A stretch of 64,000 nt of DNA, taken from Microvirga flavescens (lineage in GTDB: Bacteria; Pseudomonadota; Alphaproteobacteria; Rhizobiales; Beijerinckiaceae). Positions 47,120-57,855 of the stretch are shown here, piece after piece (position 1 is the first letter of the stretch; the number at the start of each line of letters is the position of its first letter). The stretch is from assembly GCF_003290125.1 (NCBI RefSeq), contig NZ_QMKH01000005.1:1-64000 (forward strand), written 5' to 3'. The translations under genes were made by a program, and so were the position numbers. The notes beneath the pieces were generated by a model. The model ran no database searches. It was not told the DNA's origin and saw only the letters and a program-made list of their open reading frames with translations.

Positions 47120-47146
47120 GCTGAGCATCACGAGAGATCGCAGCCG

Positions 47147-48823
47147 TCAAACGATGAAAAAGTCATTCGCCTCCAGCAGCGTCTTTGCCTCCAGCTGCGC
47201 GAACTTGATCGCGCCATATTTCTTGCCCGTGCCGTCCGCATCGTAATACAGGGCGCCCGTCTTATCGTCGAAGATGATGCGGTCGCTCTTGTCGTGAGCT
47301 TTTGCGCCGACCCAGAACGCATCCTTCGAGAGAATGCCTTTCTGTAGCTTGCTGAAGATCGCCTTCGACAATTTAATCGAGTCATCGGCGTGCGTGAAAT
47401 CCGTGATCCGATCCACGTTCTTGGAACCGAGCTTGCTGTTGAACACGAACGTGTCCTGCCCTTCGTCACCAGTCAGCCGATCATTGCCCAAGCCGCCGTT
47501 CAGAAGGTCGTGCCCCTTGCCGCCGACGAACGTATCCGCCTTTTTACCGCCTTTGAACGTGAGGTTCTTGGCCATTGTTTTTACCGGCGGCGTATCCGTC
47601 GTTGTGGGTGTGGCGGGCGTCTCGGCAGGCTTGCTCGGCGTAACCGGCCCAACCGGCGGCACAGGCGGGAGCGTATAAATCCGGTCGCTGAAGAGCGCGA
47701 ACTCCACGCCACCGAGATAGTCGGCACCATCACCTGAAGTCCGATTGTCGGTGATCTTTATTCCGGCTCCAGCGACAACAGTGATGGTGTAATCAGAGAA
47801 CTTGCCGGTGAACACCGCTGTGTCAGAGCCTGCGCCGCCAACGAGGAGATCATTGCCCGCTCCACCGCTCAGCAGGTCATCGCCATCATAGCCATCGAGA
47901 GTATCGTTGCCGCCGTTACCGATGAGGGTGTTTGCGGCATCATTGCCGATGAAGCGATCATCGGCGTCACCACCGACAAGATTCTCGACATTCCGCAGTG
48001 TCATTTGACTGCCTGCGCCGACAACCTGCTTATCGGTGATCCTCAGATCGACGGCATGCTTGTCGTTAATGCCAGCCCAATCATAGCTCAGAAGCAGGGT
48101 GTCTATGCCCGCGCCACCATCAAAAAAGTCCTCGCCCAAACCTACGAAAACCGTTTCCGAGCCATCGCCGCCATAAGCAACATCGTCGCCTCTGCCCAGA
48201 TAAAGATCGCCCGTTAGGGTCCCTCCGCGCCCATCATAGATGTCATTGGCATCGCCTAGAAAAACGCGACCTTCGAGCCGCCCTTTATTGGTGATGACGT
48301 TCTCGCCAAGACGATTTCCATAGATCGCCGTATACTCACCTCGGATAAGCCCTGTATTGTTAAGCACAAGAGAGCCGAACTCAGACCAGCTCTCGTCCTG
48401 AATGCCTGCTCCGCCGACAATCTGGCCGGAATTATTGATGATGCTGTAGCCACCGCCAAGCGTGATGCCGTAAAGGACTGCTTCGATAGTACCGGCATTG
48501 GTCAGGACACTAGGCCTGCTGGAATCGGGATCAGGGCCCGTGTATATACCGTCTTCCCCGCCGTGGACGGTTCCCGTCGCACCGATGATGATGGTGCCAT
48601 GGAGCACGATGCCGTACCCATGCTCGCTATGAACACGTCCGTTGATAAGCAGGGTGTTGTTAAAGTCGTGCCCCCAGATTCCCCAGGCCCACCTGCCATA
48701 GGCAACAAGCTCGGCACCCTCGGCGAGAACTAACGTATCGCCCTCATAGAGCTCGAAAGCGTTCTCGAGATCCCCGTATTTGGGCGGCACTGGACGAGAC
48801 GGATCGATTACATAAACAGGCAT
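47147..48823 (-). CDS. RTX exoprotein with beta-helix-like N-terminus
   Basis: 558-aa predicted type I secretion substrate. Residues 40-190 hold repeated short turns with NNTLLING, TNAGTIEA, NNSGQI and NNTGLIRGEY, resembling a right-handed beta-helix (autotransporter-like). RTX nonapeptides occur in two blocks, about 220-330 and again near 440-465, joined by a Pro/Thr linker (about 400-430). The C-terminal 100 residues are the shared module and end DFFIV. Start ATG 48823 (MPVYVID) follows ggggga. An AT-rich leader precedes it. Confidence 0.88.
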   Translation of the reverse strand: MPVYVIDPSRPVPPKYGDLENAFELYEGDTLVLAEGAELVAYGRWAWGIWGHDFNNTLLINGRVHSEHGYGIVLHGTIIIGATGTVHGGEDGIYTGPDPDSSRPSVLTNAGTIEAVLYGITLGGGYSIINNSGQIVGGAGIQDESWSEFGSLVLNNTGLIRGEYTAIYGNRLGENVITNKGRLEGRVFLGDANDIYDGRGGTLTGDLYLGRGDDVAYGGDGSETVFVGLGEDFFDGGAGIDTLLLSYDWAGINDKHAVDLRITDKQVVGAGSQMTLRNVENLVGGDADDRFIGNDAANTLIGNGGNDTLDGYDGDDLLSGGAGNDLLVGGAGSDTAVFTGKFSDYTITVVAGAGIKITDNRTSGDGADYLGGVEFALFSDRIYTLPPVPPVGPVTPSKPAETPATPTTTDTPPVKTMAKNLTFKGGKKADTFVGGKGHDLLNGGLGNDRLTGDEGQDTFVFNSKLGSKNVDRITDFTHADDSIKLSKAIFSKLQKGILSKDAFWVGAKAHDKSDRIIFDDKTGALYYDADGTGKKYGAIKFAQLEAKTLLEANDFFIV

Positions 48824-48896
48824 AACTTCCCCCACATAGTTATGCTTTGTTATAACATATTATGTAATTTCGCAACTATACCTTGCGCAGAACGAC

Positions 48897-48924
48897 AAAA
48901 AGCCCCGGAGTTTCCTCCGGGGCT
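48897..48924 (-). terminator. Terminator of groESL
   Basis: AGCCCCGGAG (48901-48910) pairs with CTCCGGGGCT (48915-48924) around TTTC; reading the minus strand a T-run follows. 34 bp past the groL stop. Confidence 0.9.
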
Positions 48925-48957
48925 TCTTTATTCTTCAGGCTATAGCGCCTGGACTTC

Positions 48958-50610
<1,653 letters not shown>

Positions 50611-50690
50611 TCAGTCTTTCTCATCCGTGCGATGCGCCGGGCGCTTGTCGCGGGATGGTCGAGTTCCTGGAGTGGTGTTGAAGACGGCGG

Positions 50691-50981
50691 TTACTTGCCG
50701 ATCACGCCCATGATGTCGGATTCCTTCATGATGAGGAGATCCTGGCCATCGAGCTTCACTTCCGTGCCGGACCACTTGCCGAACAGGACGCGGTCACCCT
50801 TCTTGACGTCGAGGGGAACGAGCTTGCCGTTCTCGTCGCGAGCGCCGGAGCCGACGGCGACGATTTCGCCCTCTTGCGGCTTCTCCTTGGCGGTATCCGG
50901 AATGATGATGCCGCCCTTCGTCTTCTCTTCGCTATCCAGGCGACGGACGACGACGCGGTCGTGCAGCGGACGGAATTTCAT
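50691..50981 (-). CDS. groS: Co-chaperonin GroES (10 kDa)
   Basis: Lid of the GroEL chamber. 96 aa; [15 protein letters not shown] start, the mobile loop [17 protein letters not shown], and [11 protein letters not shown]. Start ATG 50981 has an upstream aggaaattt site. First gene of the heat-shock operon; CIRCE and RpoH-like elements lie upstream. Confidence 0.97.
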   Translation of the reverse strand: MKFRPLHDRVVVRRLDSEEKTKGGIIIPDTAKEKPQEGEIVAVGSGARDENGKLVPLDVKKGDRVLFGKWSGTEVKLDGQDLLIMKESDIMGVIGK

Positions 50982-51041
50982 GAAATTTCCTCTTTGACAA
51001 ATGGCACGGCCACCCATGGCCGTGTCCAGTTCCCTGACGTG

Positions 51042-51068
51042 TTAGCACTGTCACAAGGCGAGTGCTAA
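51042..51068. promoter_or_regulatory. CIRCE element upstream of groES
   Basis: TTAGCACTG-N9-GAGTGCTAA, one mismatch from the CIRCE consensus TTAGCACTC-N9-GAGTGCTAA. It binds the HrcA repressor; the hrcA gene is not in this window. Confidence 0.95.
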
Positions 51069-51079
51069 CCCCTGCCGCG

Positions 51080-51108
51080 AGATAAGGAGCCCCCCCTGGT
51101 GAGTCAAG
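51080..51108 (-). promoter_or_regulatory. RpoH-like promoter of groESL
   Basis: On the minus strand a CTTG (51105-51108) and CTTATCT (51080-51086) are separated by 18 bp, resembling the alphaproteobacterial heat-shock sigma consensus. It lies immediately upstream of CIRCE. Confidence 0.6.
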
Positions 51109-51183
51109 GCTTTGGGGCGAAGAGGATGAACGAAAAACTGCCCTTCCCGGCGCGGCGGAAATTATCTCTTTCTTATGAGCTAT

Positions 51184-52029
51184 TTAGCGCCGCGATGTGA
51201 TGATGGTCGCCACGACGATGAGGGCCCCGCCGCCCATCGTCGCCCAGCTTGGAATCTCGCTGAACACGCCGTAGCCGACGAGCGCCGCCCAGATCAGCGC
51301 CGTGTATTCCAGGGGCGCGAGGCGGGCGGCCGGCGCCTTGGCGTAGGCGCTCGCCATCAGGATATGGCCCGAGACGCCGAGCGCACCCATCGCAAGGAAC
51401 CAGCCGAGATCGGGCCAGTGCAGCGGCTGCCAGACATAGAAGGCGAAGGGCGCGGACAGGATCATCGGCCCGACGGTCTGGAAAAAGACGATATGGATGA
51501 ACTTGTCGCGCTGCGCCCGCTGGCGCAGCAGCACGACGCTGAAGGCGTAAGTGACCGCCGAGAGAAGCGCGGCCGCCACGCCCTCCCAGGAGCGCGCCGC
51601 GTTCGCCTCACCGGTCTGGCCGAACACGACGATGAGCGTGCCGGCAAAGCCCACGGCCAGCGCGCCGACGATGCGTCCATCGACTCGCTCCCGCAACAGG
51701 ACGAGGCCGAGGAAGGCGATGAACATCGGCGCGAGGAACGAGAGGACGAGCGTTTCCGCCAGAGGCAGCTTGCCGAGGGCATAGAAGAACGACATGGCGG
51801 TCACGACCGCGATCACCGAGCGCGTGGCGTTGGCAATCACCGTCTCGCGGGATGGGAAGCCCGGGCGCATGGCGGCGAGAACGCAGGTCGCAACGACACT
51901 CCCGCAGGCAAAGCGCAGAAACACGATCTGCAGCGTCGGGTATGACGCGTGCATGCCTTTGATGATTGCATCCATGAAAGAGAGAAGTGCGATGGATGCC
52001 GCCATCCGGGCGATGGGACCGAACTGCAT
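51184..52029 (-). CDS. EamA/DMT-family transporter
   Basis: 281 aa with ten hydrophobic segments in two EamA halves. Family members export or import metabolites such as amino acids or nucleotide sugars; the substrate is unknown. Start ATG 52029. Upstream of groESL and divergent from the L,D-transpeptidase gene. Confidence 0.88.
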   Translation of the reverse strand: MQFGPIARMAASIALLSFMDAIIKGMHASYPTLQIVFLRFACGSVVATCVLAAMRPGFPSRETVIANATRSVIAVVTAMSFFYALGKLPLAETLVLSFLAPMFIAFLGLVLLRERVDGRIVGALAVGFAGTLIVVFGQTGEANAARSWEGVAAALLSAVTYAFSVVLLRQRAQRDKFIHIVFFQTVGPMILSAPFAFYVWQPLHWPDLGWFLAMGALGVSGHILMASAYAKAPAARLAPLEYTALIWAALVGYGVFSEIPSWATMGGGALIVVATIITSRR

Positions 52030-52247
52030 GGGAGGTCTCGACGTTATCCTGAGTGCCGGTTCCAGGCTGGAACCCGCGATGAGCGAAGGTTGCTCTTACA
52101 GTATGTGCGTTGCGTCGGCATCCGGAGTTTGGCGTCCATTGACCGGAAAATGACGAAATCGGTAGCGCATTTTCCCGTTTCACGGTTCTCCGGAGCAAAA
52201 ATCGCAGCCTTCGAGGAGATTTCGAGCAAAATTCGAAAGGTGCTCCG

Positions 52248-53051
52248 ATGCGCGCGCTGCTTTCCTCCTCCGCCCTTCTTCTCTTTTCGCTGGTCGCCCC
52301 CTCCGCTTTCGCGCAGCAATATCCGTATGGAGCTTACGGCCCGCAGCGCGACATCTATGGCAATCTCGTCGTGCCCAGCGCCCAGCCGCGAGGCTATGGG
52401 GACCCGCGCTATGTGAATGGTTATGCGCGTGTGCCGCGCCCCGCCGCAATCGCACGCCCCTACCCGCAACAACCCGTCGACCCGTTAGTGGGATATCCTT
52501 ACGATTCACCCGTGACGCCGCGCCCGGCCATTCCGGTCAACACGACCATCGCCACCTTGCCCGAACGGGACAACGGCTTCGATGCGGTGTCGCCCGATTA
52601 TGCGATCACGCCGCAATATCAGCGTCAGACGGTCAGCTATCGCGGCAACGAGTCTCCCGGCACCATCATCATCCATACGCCCTCCCGTTACCTCTACCTC
52701 GTGCAGGAAGGCGGGCGGGCGATCCGCTACGGGATCGGCGTTGGACGCCCCGGCTTCGAATGGGCGGGGCGAAAAACCGTGAGCGCGAAGCGCGAATGGC
52801 CGGATTGGTATCCGCCCAGGGAGATGCTGAAGCGCCGCCCCGACCTGCCAACCCACATGGAAGGCGGGATCGACAATCCGCTCGGCGCACGAGCGCTCTA
52901 TCTCGGCTCCACCCTCTACCGCATCCACGGCACCAACGAGCCGGACACGATCGGCCACGCCGTCTCGTCAGGTTGCATCCGCATGCTCAATCGGGATGTG
53001 ATCGATCTCTACAACCGCGTCCCCGTGGGGGCTTCGGTGGTCGTGATCTGA
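52248..53051 (+). CDS. L,D-transpeptidase (YkuD family)
   Basis: Cross-links peptidoglycan or attaches proteins to it in the periplasm. 267 aa: signal peptide 1-22, a Tyr/Pro-rich linker of about 80 residues, then the YkuD catalytic domain with HGTNEPDTIGHAVSSGCIRM (catalytic Cys in SSGCIR). An ErfK/YbiS type. It is followed by the AT-rich gap. Confidence 0.94.
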   Translation: MRALLSSSALLLFSLVAPSAFAQQYPYGAYGPQRDIYGNLVVPSAQPRGYGDPRYVNGYARVPRPAAIARPYPQQPVDPLVGYPYDSPVTPRPAIPVNTTIATLPERDNGFDAVSPDYAITPQYQRQTVSYRGNESPGTIIIHTPSRYLYLVQEGGRAIRYGIGVGRPGFEWAGRKTVSAKREWPDWYPPREMLKRRPDLPTHMEGGIDNPLGARALYLGSTLYRIHGTNEPDTIGHAVSSGCIRMLNRDVIDLYNRVPVGASVVVI

Positions 53052-53452
53052 CGTTCACGGTGGCAGAGGTATCAGACAGCAGCGGCTGAACTTCGGGCAG
53101 GACATTGGACCGGAATACCCGGGGCCCCTCGTTCGTCTTTCGTACCGTAAGCGCTGGCTTTTTTGGATATTGTTTCAGCAATACCCGAACGCTCGGGGAA
53201 CAAATATACAATAAAACGGAAACTCTTTTCTTGTATGATTTAGTATATCACAAGCTCCTATTCATTAATATAGCTATATGAACAACTCCATGCAATGAAA
53301 TACACAATCAAAAAACCCCGTCTATTCATAGAGGTGTATATTTACGCAAGGTTGCAAGTGTCAACAATTTCAATCTTGATGCCGTTAACGACAATGCCCG
53401 CCGATGGCGGGCATTGTGAGGTCAATGTGGACAGCGGGGAGAAGCGCGGCGC
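53052..53452. other. AT-rich intergenic gap between convergent genes
   Basis: 401 bp with no gene I can support, although it lies between two 3' ends and needs no promoter. Positions about 53216-53345 are roughly 70 percent A+T in a GC-rich genome, with tagtatatca and ttaatatagc tracts. It ends in a 12-bp hairpin. It could hold a small RNA or be foreign DNA; nothing decides between them. Confidence 0.6.
53391..53417. terminator. 12-bp perfect hairpin
   Basis: ACAATGCCCGCC (53391-53402) and GGCGGGCATTGT (53406-53417) around GAT. Near the 3' end of the DUF2076 gene (-). No T-run; it may be a factor-independent or stabilising hairpin. Confidence 0.6.
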
Positions 53453-54139
53453 TTAAGCCCACCCATCGTCGCTACCGCCGAAATCGTCGTCGTAGCTTTC
53501 CTCTTCGTCCTGGCTGGCGTTCTGGTAGAGCGAATCCGTAATGCCGGCATGTCCCGTCTCGCCACCTTGGGTTTCCTTCGCCCCCCCAAGATCAGCGAGG
53601 CCCGGCTTGTCCAGAGCGGACTGGAGGGACTGACCGGCGCCGCCGAAGGCGTGCGACAAAGCATTGGCGATCATCATGCCGCCCGCAACGCCCGCCGCGG
53701 TGCCCAGCGCGGACTGAAGAAAACCGCCTCCAACCGGGGGCCGCATCGCGCCACCCCATGGGCCGCCCTGCTGCGAGCCATACTCCGCTTGAGCCTGCGG
53801 CCTGCCCCACGGCGAGGCCTGGGGCACGGATTGCCGATAAGCCGGCTCGGGCGCACGCTGCGCGCCGCCGCCGAACAAGCCCGACAGGAAGCCGCCCTGC
53901 TGCTGCGGCCGAGCCTGTGCCTCATCGAGCGCAGCACGAAGTTGCTCGTTTTCCGCCGTCAGGTTTCCAAGGGCCTGTTCCTGCACATAAACCGCCTGCG
54001 CGAGGGCATAGGTCGCATAAGGCTGCTGGCGCACCTTGTCGGCGATGAACCGCTCGGCCTCCGGATCGCGGGGCTGGTTCGCTACCTGCTCGAGACGCCG
54101 GAAAATATCGGCGATGACCTCGCGCTCCTGATCGTTCAT
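53453..54139 (-). CDS. DUF2076-family protein
   Basis: 228 aa. Starts MNDQEREVIADIFRRLEQ; a coiled-coil region (about 40-75) precedes a Gln/Pro/Gly-rich middle (QQGGFLSGLFGGG), a short hydrophobic AAGVAGGMM patch, and an acidic C-terminus (EEESYDDDFGGSDDG). DUF2076 proteins are thought to be cytoplasmic or periplasmic ligand sensors, with no assigned role. It is divergent from the S2P fusion gene. Confidence 0.85.
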   Translation of the reverse strand: MNDQEREVIADIFRRLEQVANQPRDPEAERFIADKVRQQPYATYALAQAVYVQEQALGNLTAENEQLRAALDEAQARPQQQGGFLSGLFGGGAQRAPEPAYRQSVPQASPWGRPQAQAEYGSQQGGPWGGAMRPPVGGGFLQSALGTAAGVAGGMMIANALSHAFGGAGQSLQSALDKPGLADLGGAKETQGGETGHAGITDSLYQNASQDEEESYDDDFGGSDDGWA

Positions 54140-54284
54140 GGCGCAATCTCCTTTGAAATCCGGCCGCCCCTCAAGATGGGAATGGCGGAGGCGATTGCCA
54201 GGGGGCGGCGGCTCCGGCCTTACCTGTTTTGTTTGTTACAACGTTCGGGTATGAAGACGCCCTCCCGCCGAGGTCTGCCGCGAT

Positions 54285-55541
54285 ATGCCCGATCCTGATA
54301 TTCTCATAGCCGTCATGCTGGTGCTTGCCCTGCTTGGCTATGTCCTGTTCGTCAACCGCCGCCGCCAGCATTATTCGGGGCAGTTCGTGCTGGATGTCCC
54401 CATCGAGGAAGCGTGGGAGCTTTTGAGCATGACGCCGGGGCGCCCCAAGCAGTGGATCCCGACGCTTCTTTCGACCGAATGGAGCAATGAGTACGAGAAG
54501 GAAGCCGTTTCGCGCTTTGAAAGCGGCCATGAATGCTACTCCCGCCTCATCGCCTCCGAAGCGCCGATGCGTGAGGAGTGTGTTGCCGTCTATCGCTGGA
54601 GGGGAGCCTCAAAGCCGGGCGATCTTCTTTACACGCGCCTTTTCCTGCAGCCCGTACCGGAAGGCACGCAAGTCCAACTGTCCTACACGGTCGAGCGCGC
54701 CGACATTGCGACGGGCTTCATTCCGCGCCTGAACTATCCCATGCTTGTGGGAAGTGTAGCGCGCCTCGTGCGCGGCTACCTCGCCAGGGAACGCGGGAAC
54801 ACAAAGCCCGGCGCCAATGCATCAAAGACCGGCGACCAGAAGCGCGATCTTCTCAAGCAGGTCATTCTCGCGGCTCTCTCTCTTGCGGCCATGACCTACC
54901 TGCTCGGCTTCAGCATCGGCCTTGCCGTGCTGGGTACGATCATCGTGCATGAGTATGGACATGTGTGGGCGCTGCGGCGGCATGGGCACCAGGCCCGCTT
55001 TTATCTCATCCCCTTTTTCGGAGGCATCGCCATCGGCAACCGCAGCTATGTCTCGGATGCCGAGGCTTCGGAGGTGATCTTGATGGGGCCTGCCTTCGGA
55101 TTGCTCCCTCCCCTCGCCTGCCTTGGTGTTTTCGCTGCAACAGACGACGCCCTGTGGCTGAGTGCCGGCTTCGTTTCCCTTTTCGTCAACATGTTCAATC
55201 TCCTCCCCGTGCCTCCTCTCGATGGCGGGCGGCTCGTTCAGACTCTGCTGAAGCCGCTCGGGGACAAGGCGTGGTTCGGCGTGTCAGGACTGTTGATCCT
55301 GGGCGGCGCGGCGCTCGCACTGTACATGCGCTCGCAATCGTTCCTGGTCATTGTCATCATGGCAGCCGTTGCCTGGAGCGCGGCTCCAAAGCGGCCGCCT
55401 GCGATGAAAGTAATGACCCTTTCAGGCAACGCCGCTGCCCTTGCTTCCTACATCGCGTTGATCGCTTTGCATGCAGGCGCGGTCTGGTGGTGCGATCAGG
55501 TTCTCGATGGTCGTCTTCTTCGTCAGTTCGGGCTGACATGA
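54285..55541 (+). CDS. SRPBCC domain fused to a site-2 protease (M50)
   Basis: 418 aa. One N-terminal membrane segment (6-23), then a SRPBCC/START-like domain (about 30-165: DVPIEEAWELLSM and VQLSYTVE), then a polytopic M50 metalloprotease with HEYGH (His222, Glu223, His226) and the distal LLPVPPLDGGR (Asp313). S2P enzymes cut within membranes and often release anti-sigma factors or process signals; the SRPBCC part could sense a hydrophobic ligand. No PDZ domain is present. Confidence 0.88.
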   Translation: MPDPDILIAVMLVLALLGYVLFVNRRRQHYSGQFVLDVPIEEAWELLSMTPGRPKQWIPTLLSTEWSNEYEKEAVSRFESGHECYSRLIASEAPMREECVAVYRWRGASKPGDLLYTRLFLQPVPEGTQVQLSYTVERADIATGFIPRLNYPMLVGSVARLVRGYLARERGNTKPGANASKTGDQKRDLLKQVILAALSLAAMTYLLGFSIGLAVLGTIIVHEYGHVWALRRHGHQARFYLIPFFGGIAIGNRSYVSDAEASEVILMGPAFGLLPPLACLGVFAATDDALWLSAGFVSLFVNMFNLLPVPPLDGGRLVQTLLKPLGDKAWFGVSGLLILGGAALALYMRSQSFLVIVIMAAVAWSAAPKRPPAMKVMTLSGNAAALASYIALIALHAGAVWWCDQVLDGRLLRQFGLT

Positions 55542-55578
55542 GCCTGTGCGCCAGCTCATGCGCCGATGTTAGGGACAA

Positions 55579-56169
55579 TCAAGAAGTCCGCAACCTGACG
55601 AGGTTGAGCAGCGTTTGCGGGGCTATGGCCTCCAGCGCTGAGAGATCGTGCCACGCGGCTCCTTGTACCTCAGCGAAATCAGGGCGCATCGCGGATGCCT
55701 CGTCGGCCCGCACGATGTAACGAAAATCGTGATGGACATGCTCCGGCTCGCCCTTCGCGGGGCGCGCGGGGATGACGTGAGAGTCGACATCGACCGGAAG
55801 CTGCGATGCCGCATGCCACGGATCGACTCTCAAACCCTTAAGCCCCGTTTCCTCCAGCGCCTCACGCAACGCGGATGCGCTCAACGTTTCCGGCACTTCG
55901 TAATGTCCGCCGGGTTGAAGCCAGCGGTTCAGGGAACGGTGATGGATGAGAAGCGTCTTCGTCCCGGTTTCATTCAAGATAATGGCCGACGTGGTGACAT
56001 GCCCGGGATAGGTCTTGCGTGAATGCAGATCGTCTCCCTGCGCGAGCTGTCGGCGCAGGAGAGAATGAACCTCCGCATCGATGCGGAAAGCCTGCGCATA
56101 CCCGTCGAGCGTCGATTGCAGCTGCGCGCGGAACGTCGCCGGGTCGAAAAGCGCCGAAGTCGAAGTCAC
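55579..56169 (-). CDS. Nudix hydrolase
   Basis: 196 aa. The Nudix box reads GGHYEVPETLSASALREALEETGL (GX5EX7REUXEEXGU pattern), preceded by HHRSLNRWLQPGG. Hydrolyses nucleoside diphosphate-linked or other phosphate compounds; the substrate is unknown. Start GTG 56169 is chosen because of aaggga 7 nt upstream; an ATG 36 bp further up is possible. Confidence 0.88.
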   Translation of the reverse strand: MTSTSALFDPATFRAQLQSTLDGYAQAFRIDAEVHSLLRRQLAQGDDLHSRKTYPGHVTTSAIILNETGTKTLLIHHRSLNRWLQPGGHYEVPETLSASALREALEETGLKGLRVDPWHAASQLPVDVDSHVIPARPAKGEPEHVHHDFRYIVRADEASAMRPDFAEVQGAAWHDLSALEAIAPQTLLNLVRLRTS

Positions 56170-56213
56170 AGAAAATCCCTTAACGCCGCAGAAACAGGCC
56201 GGCACGCCCCAAC

Positions 56214-56239
56214 GAAAAAGCCCCGCTCGCGGCGGGGCT
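56214..56239 (-). terminator. Rho-independent terminator
   Basis: AGCCCCGC (56219-56226) pairs with GCGGGGCT (56232-56239); on the minus strand a T-run follows. It terminates the coiled-coil gene just before the Nudix gene. Confidence 0.9.
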
Positions 56240-56251
56240 CTTGGGTTCGGC

Positions 56252-57751
56252 TTATTCCTTGTCCGAAGACTTGATCCGCCGCACGTTGGAATCCGCCTCT
56301 TCTTCTTCGATCAAGGAGCCATCGTCCTCCGTCGCATCGAGGCGGGTGTTCTTGCGCAGCGTGACGTACTTCTTCTGAATCTTCACGCGGCTCTCGCGGG
56401 AGATTTCAAGCGCGCCCTGAATGAGCGAGCGTTCCGCCTTCTCGTTCTGCAACTCTTCCGTCAGGCGGCGGTTGGCGGATTCGAGGGTGTTGCGCTCCTG
56501 CTCGAAGCGCTTGGTCATCTGGTCGCTGCGCTCGGACAGGTTCGAGAGCTTGTTGTCGGAGCTTTCGATCTGGAAGTCCTTGGCCGCGATGGCCTTGTTG
56601 AGCATCTCGACGCGCTCCTGCAGCTCGATGCGCGAACGCTGCAGCTCGTTGACCATGGCGACCTGACGCTCGACTTCCTGCTGCGTCGCTTCGAGGCGGC
56701 GCTCCACCGTGTTCTTCTCGATGGTGGTCTCTTTCAGACCACGCTCGACGGAACGCAGGGCCTCGTTCTTGTCGCGGAGCTGATCGCGGGTATGAGCCAG
56801 GATCTTGTCAGTCGCGGCAAGGCGCGAGTTCAGGCCTTCGATCTTCATGTCGAGGGCCGAGATATCGGTCTGGTGAGCCGAGCGCTCGGAATCGAGCTGC
56901 GTCTCGAGGCGCTGGCGCGTGACCTGCTCGCCCATGAGCTTCGTCTCGAGCTCGGAGGCGCGGGCACGGGTGCTCTCGAGCTGAGTTTCCGACTCGCTGT
57001 AACGGTTGGAAAGGCTCGACAGGCGATAGTTCTGCTCCTCGGCGACTTTCTGCAGGCGCTTGACCTCGTGGTCGAGCAGGCTGCTGCGCTCGCGAACCTC
57101 GATCAACTCGCGCTCGGCGCGGGCGACCGTCTGGTCCGCCTCCTGCGCTTCAAGCCGCAGGGCCTGGTTTTCTTCCGTAATGGTGCGGGCGCGTTCGGTC
57201 TCGATGAGAAGCTGGTTCTCGAGGTCGGCGCCGATCGCTTCCTTGTCCTTCACGGACAGGCGCAGATCCTCGATGGCGGATTCCTGCTCGCGCACCTTGG
57301 CCTCGGCCTTGCGGAGCTGCGAGACGGTCGCCGACAGATCGTCCGTCATGCGGGCATGAGACGTCGTGAGTTCGGAGACCTCGCGGCGCAGGCTGACCGT
57401 GTTGTCCGTCTCCTGCCGCAGGACCGCCTCGGTCTCGAGCAGGCGGGACTGCAATTGCGGGTAGCTCGTGATCAGGTCGAAGATCGGCTCGGTGAGAAGC
57501 GCGAAGTCCTCCTTGAGGCTGCGGATTTCTTCCAGCCGGTCGCTCAGGTTCGAGAAGCGGACGCGGATCAGCTCGTTCTTCTGGCCGATGCTGTCGAGTG
57601 CGCCGTCCGGACGCGCGAGTGCGGGCTCGGCCTTTTCCTGAACGGCAACGGCGGCGTTGGACGCGACGCCCTGGTCCGGCGCAATGGTCGCACCGCCCTC
57701 CTCGGGCTTCTTGCCGAAACGGTTTTTGAAAGACGTCCAACCGGATGTCAT
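56252..57751 (-). CDS. Long coiled-coil protein, filament candidate
   Basis: 499 aa. Apart from a short head (1-50) and an acidic tail (from 465), almost the whole protein (about 60-460) is heptad-rich coiled coil with many Glu, Gln, Leu, Arg. Architecture resembles crescentin-type bacterial intermediate filaments of alphaproteobacteria, but similar composition is common in other coiled-coil proteins; identity is inference. Start ATG 57751 has ggag upstream. Confidence 0.82.
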   Translation of the reverse strand: MTSGWTSFKNRFGKKPEEGGATIAPDQGVASNAAVAVQEKAEPALARPDGALDSIGQKNELIRVRFSNLSDRLEEIRSLKEDFALLTEPIFDLITSYPQLQSRLLETEAVLRQETDNTVSLRREVSELTTSHARMTDDLSATVSQLRKAEAKVREQESAIEDLRLSVKDKEAIGADLENQLLIETERARTITEENQALRLEAQEADQTVARAERELIEVRERSSLLDHEVKRLQKVAEEQNYRLSSLSNRYSESETQLESTRARASELETKLMGEQVTRQRLETQLDSERSAHQTDISALDMKIEGLNSRLAATDKILAHTRDQLRDKNEALRSVERGLKETTIEKNTVERRLEATQQEVERQVAMVNELQRSRIELQERVEMLNKAIAAKDFQIESSDNKLSNLSERSDQMTKRFEQERNTLESANRRLTEELQNEKAERSLIQGALEISRESRVKIQKKYVTLRKNTRLDATEDDGSLIEEEEADSNVRRIKSSDKE

Positions 57752-57855
57752 AGGCTCCGCCCCTTGGCGCATGAAAATTGAAACTTTGGGTTCCCTTTTA
57801 GCCGAGAGCGGGGCTTTGGGGAAACAAAATTTCCTTAAGCCGCAATGTCGCAGGC

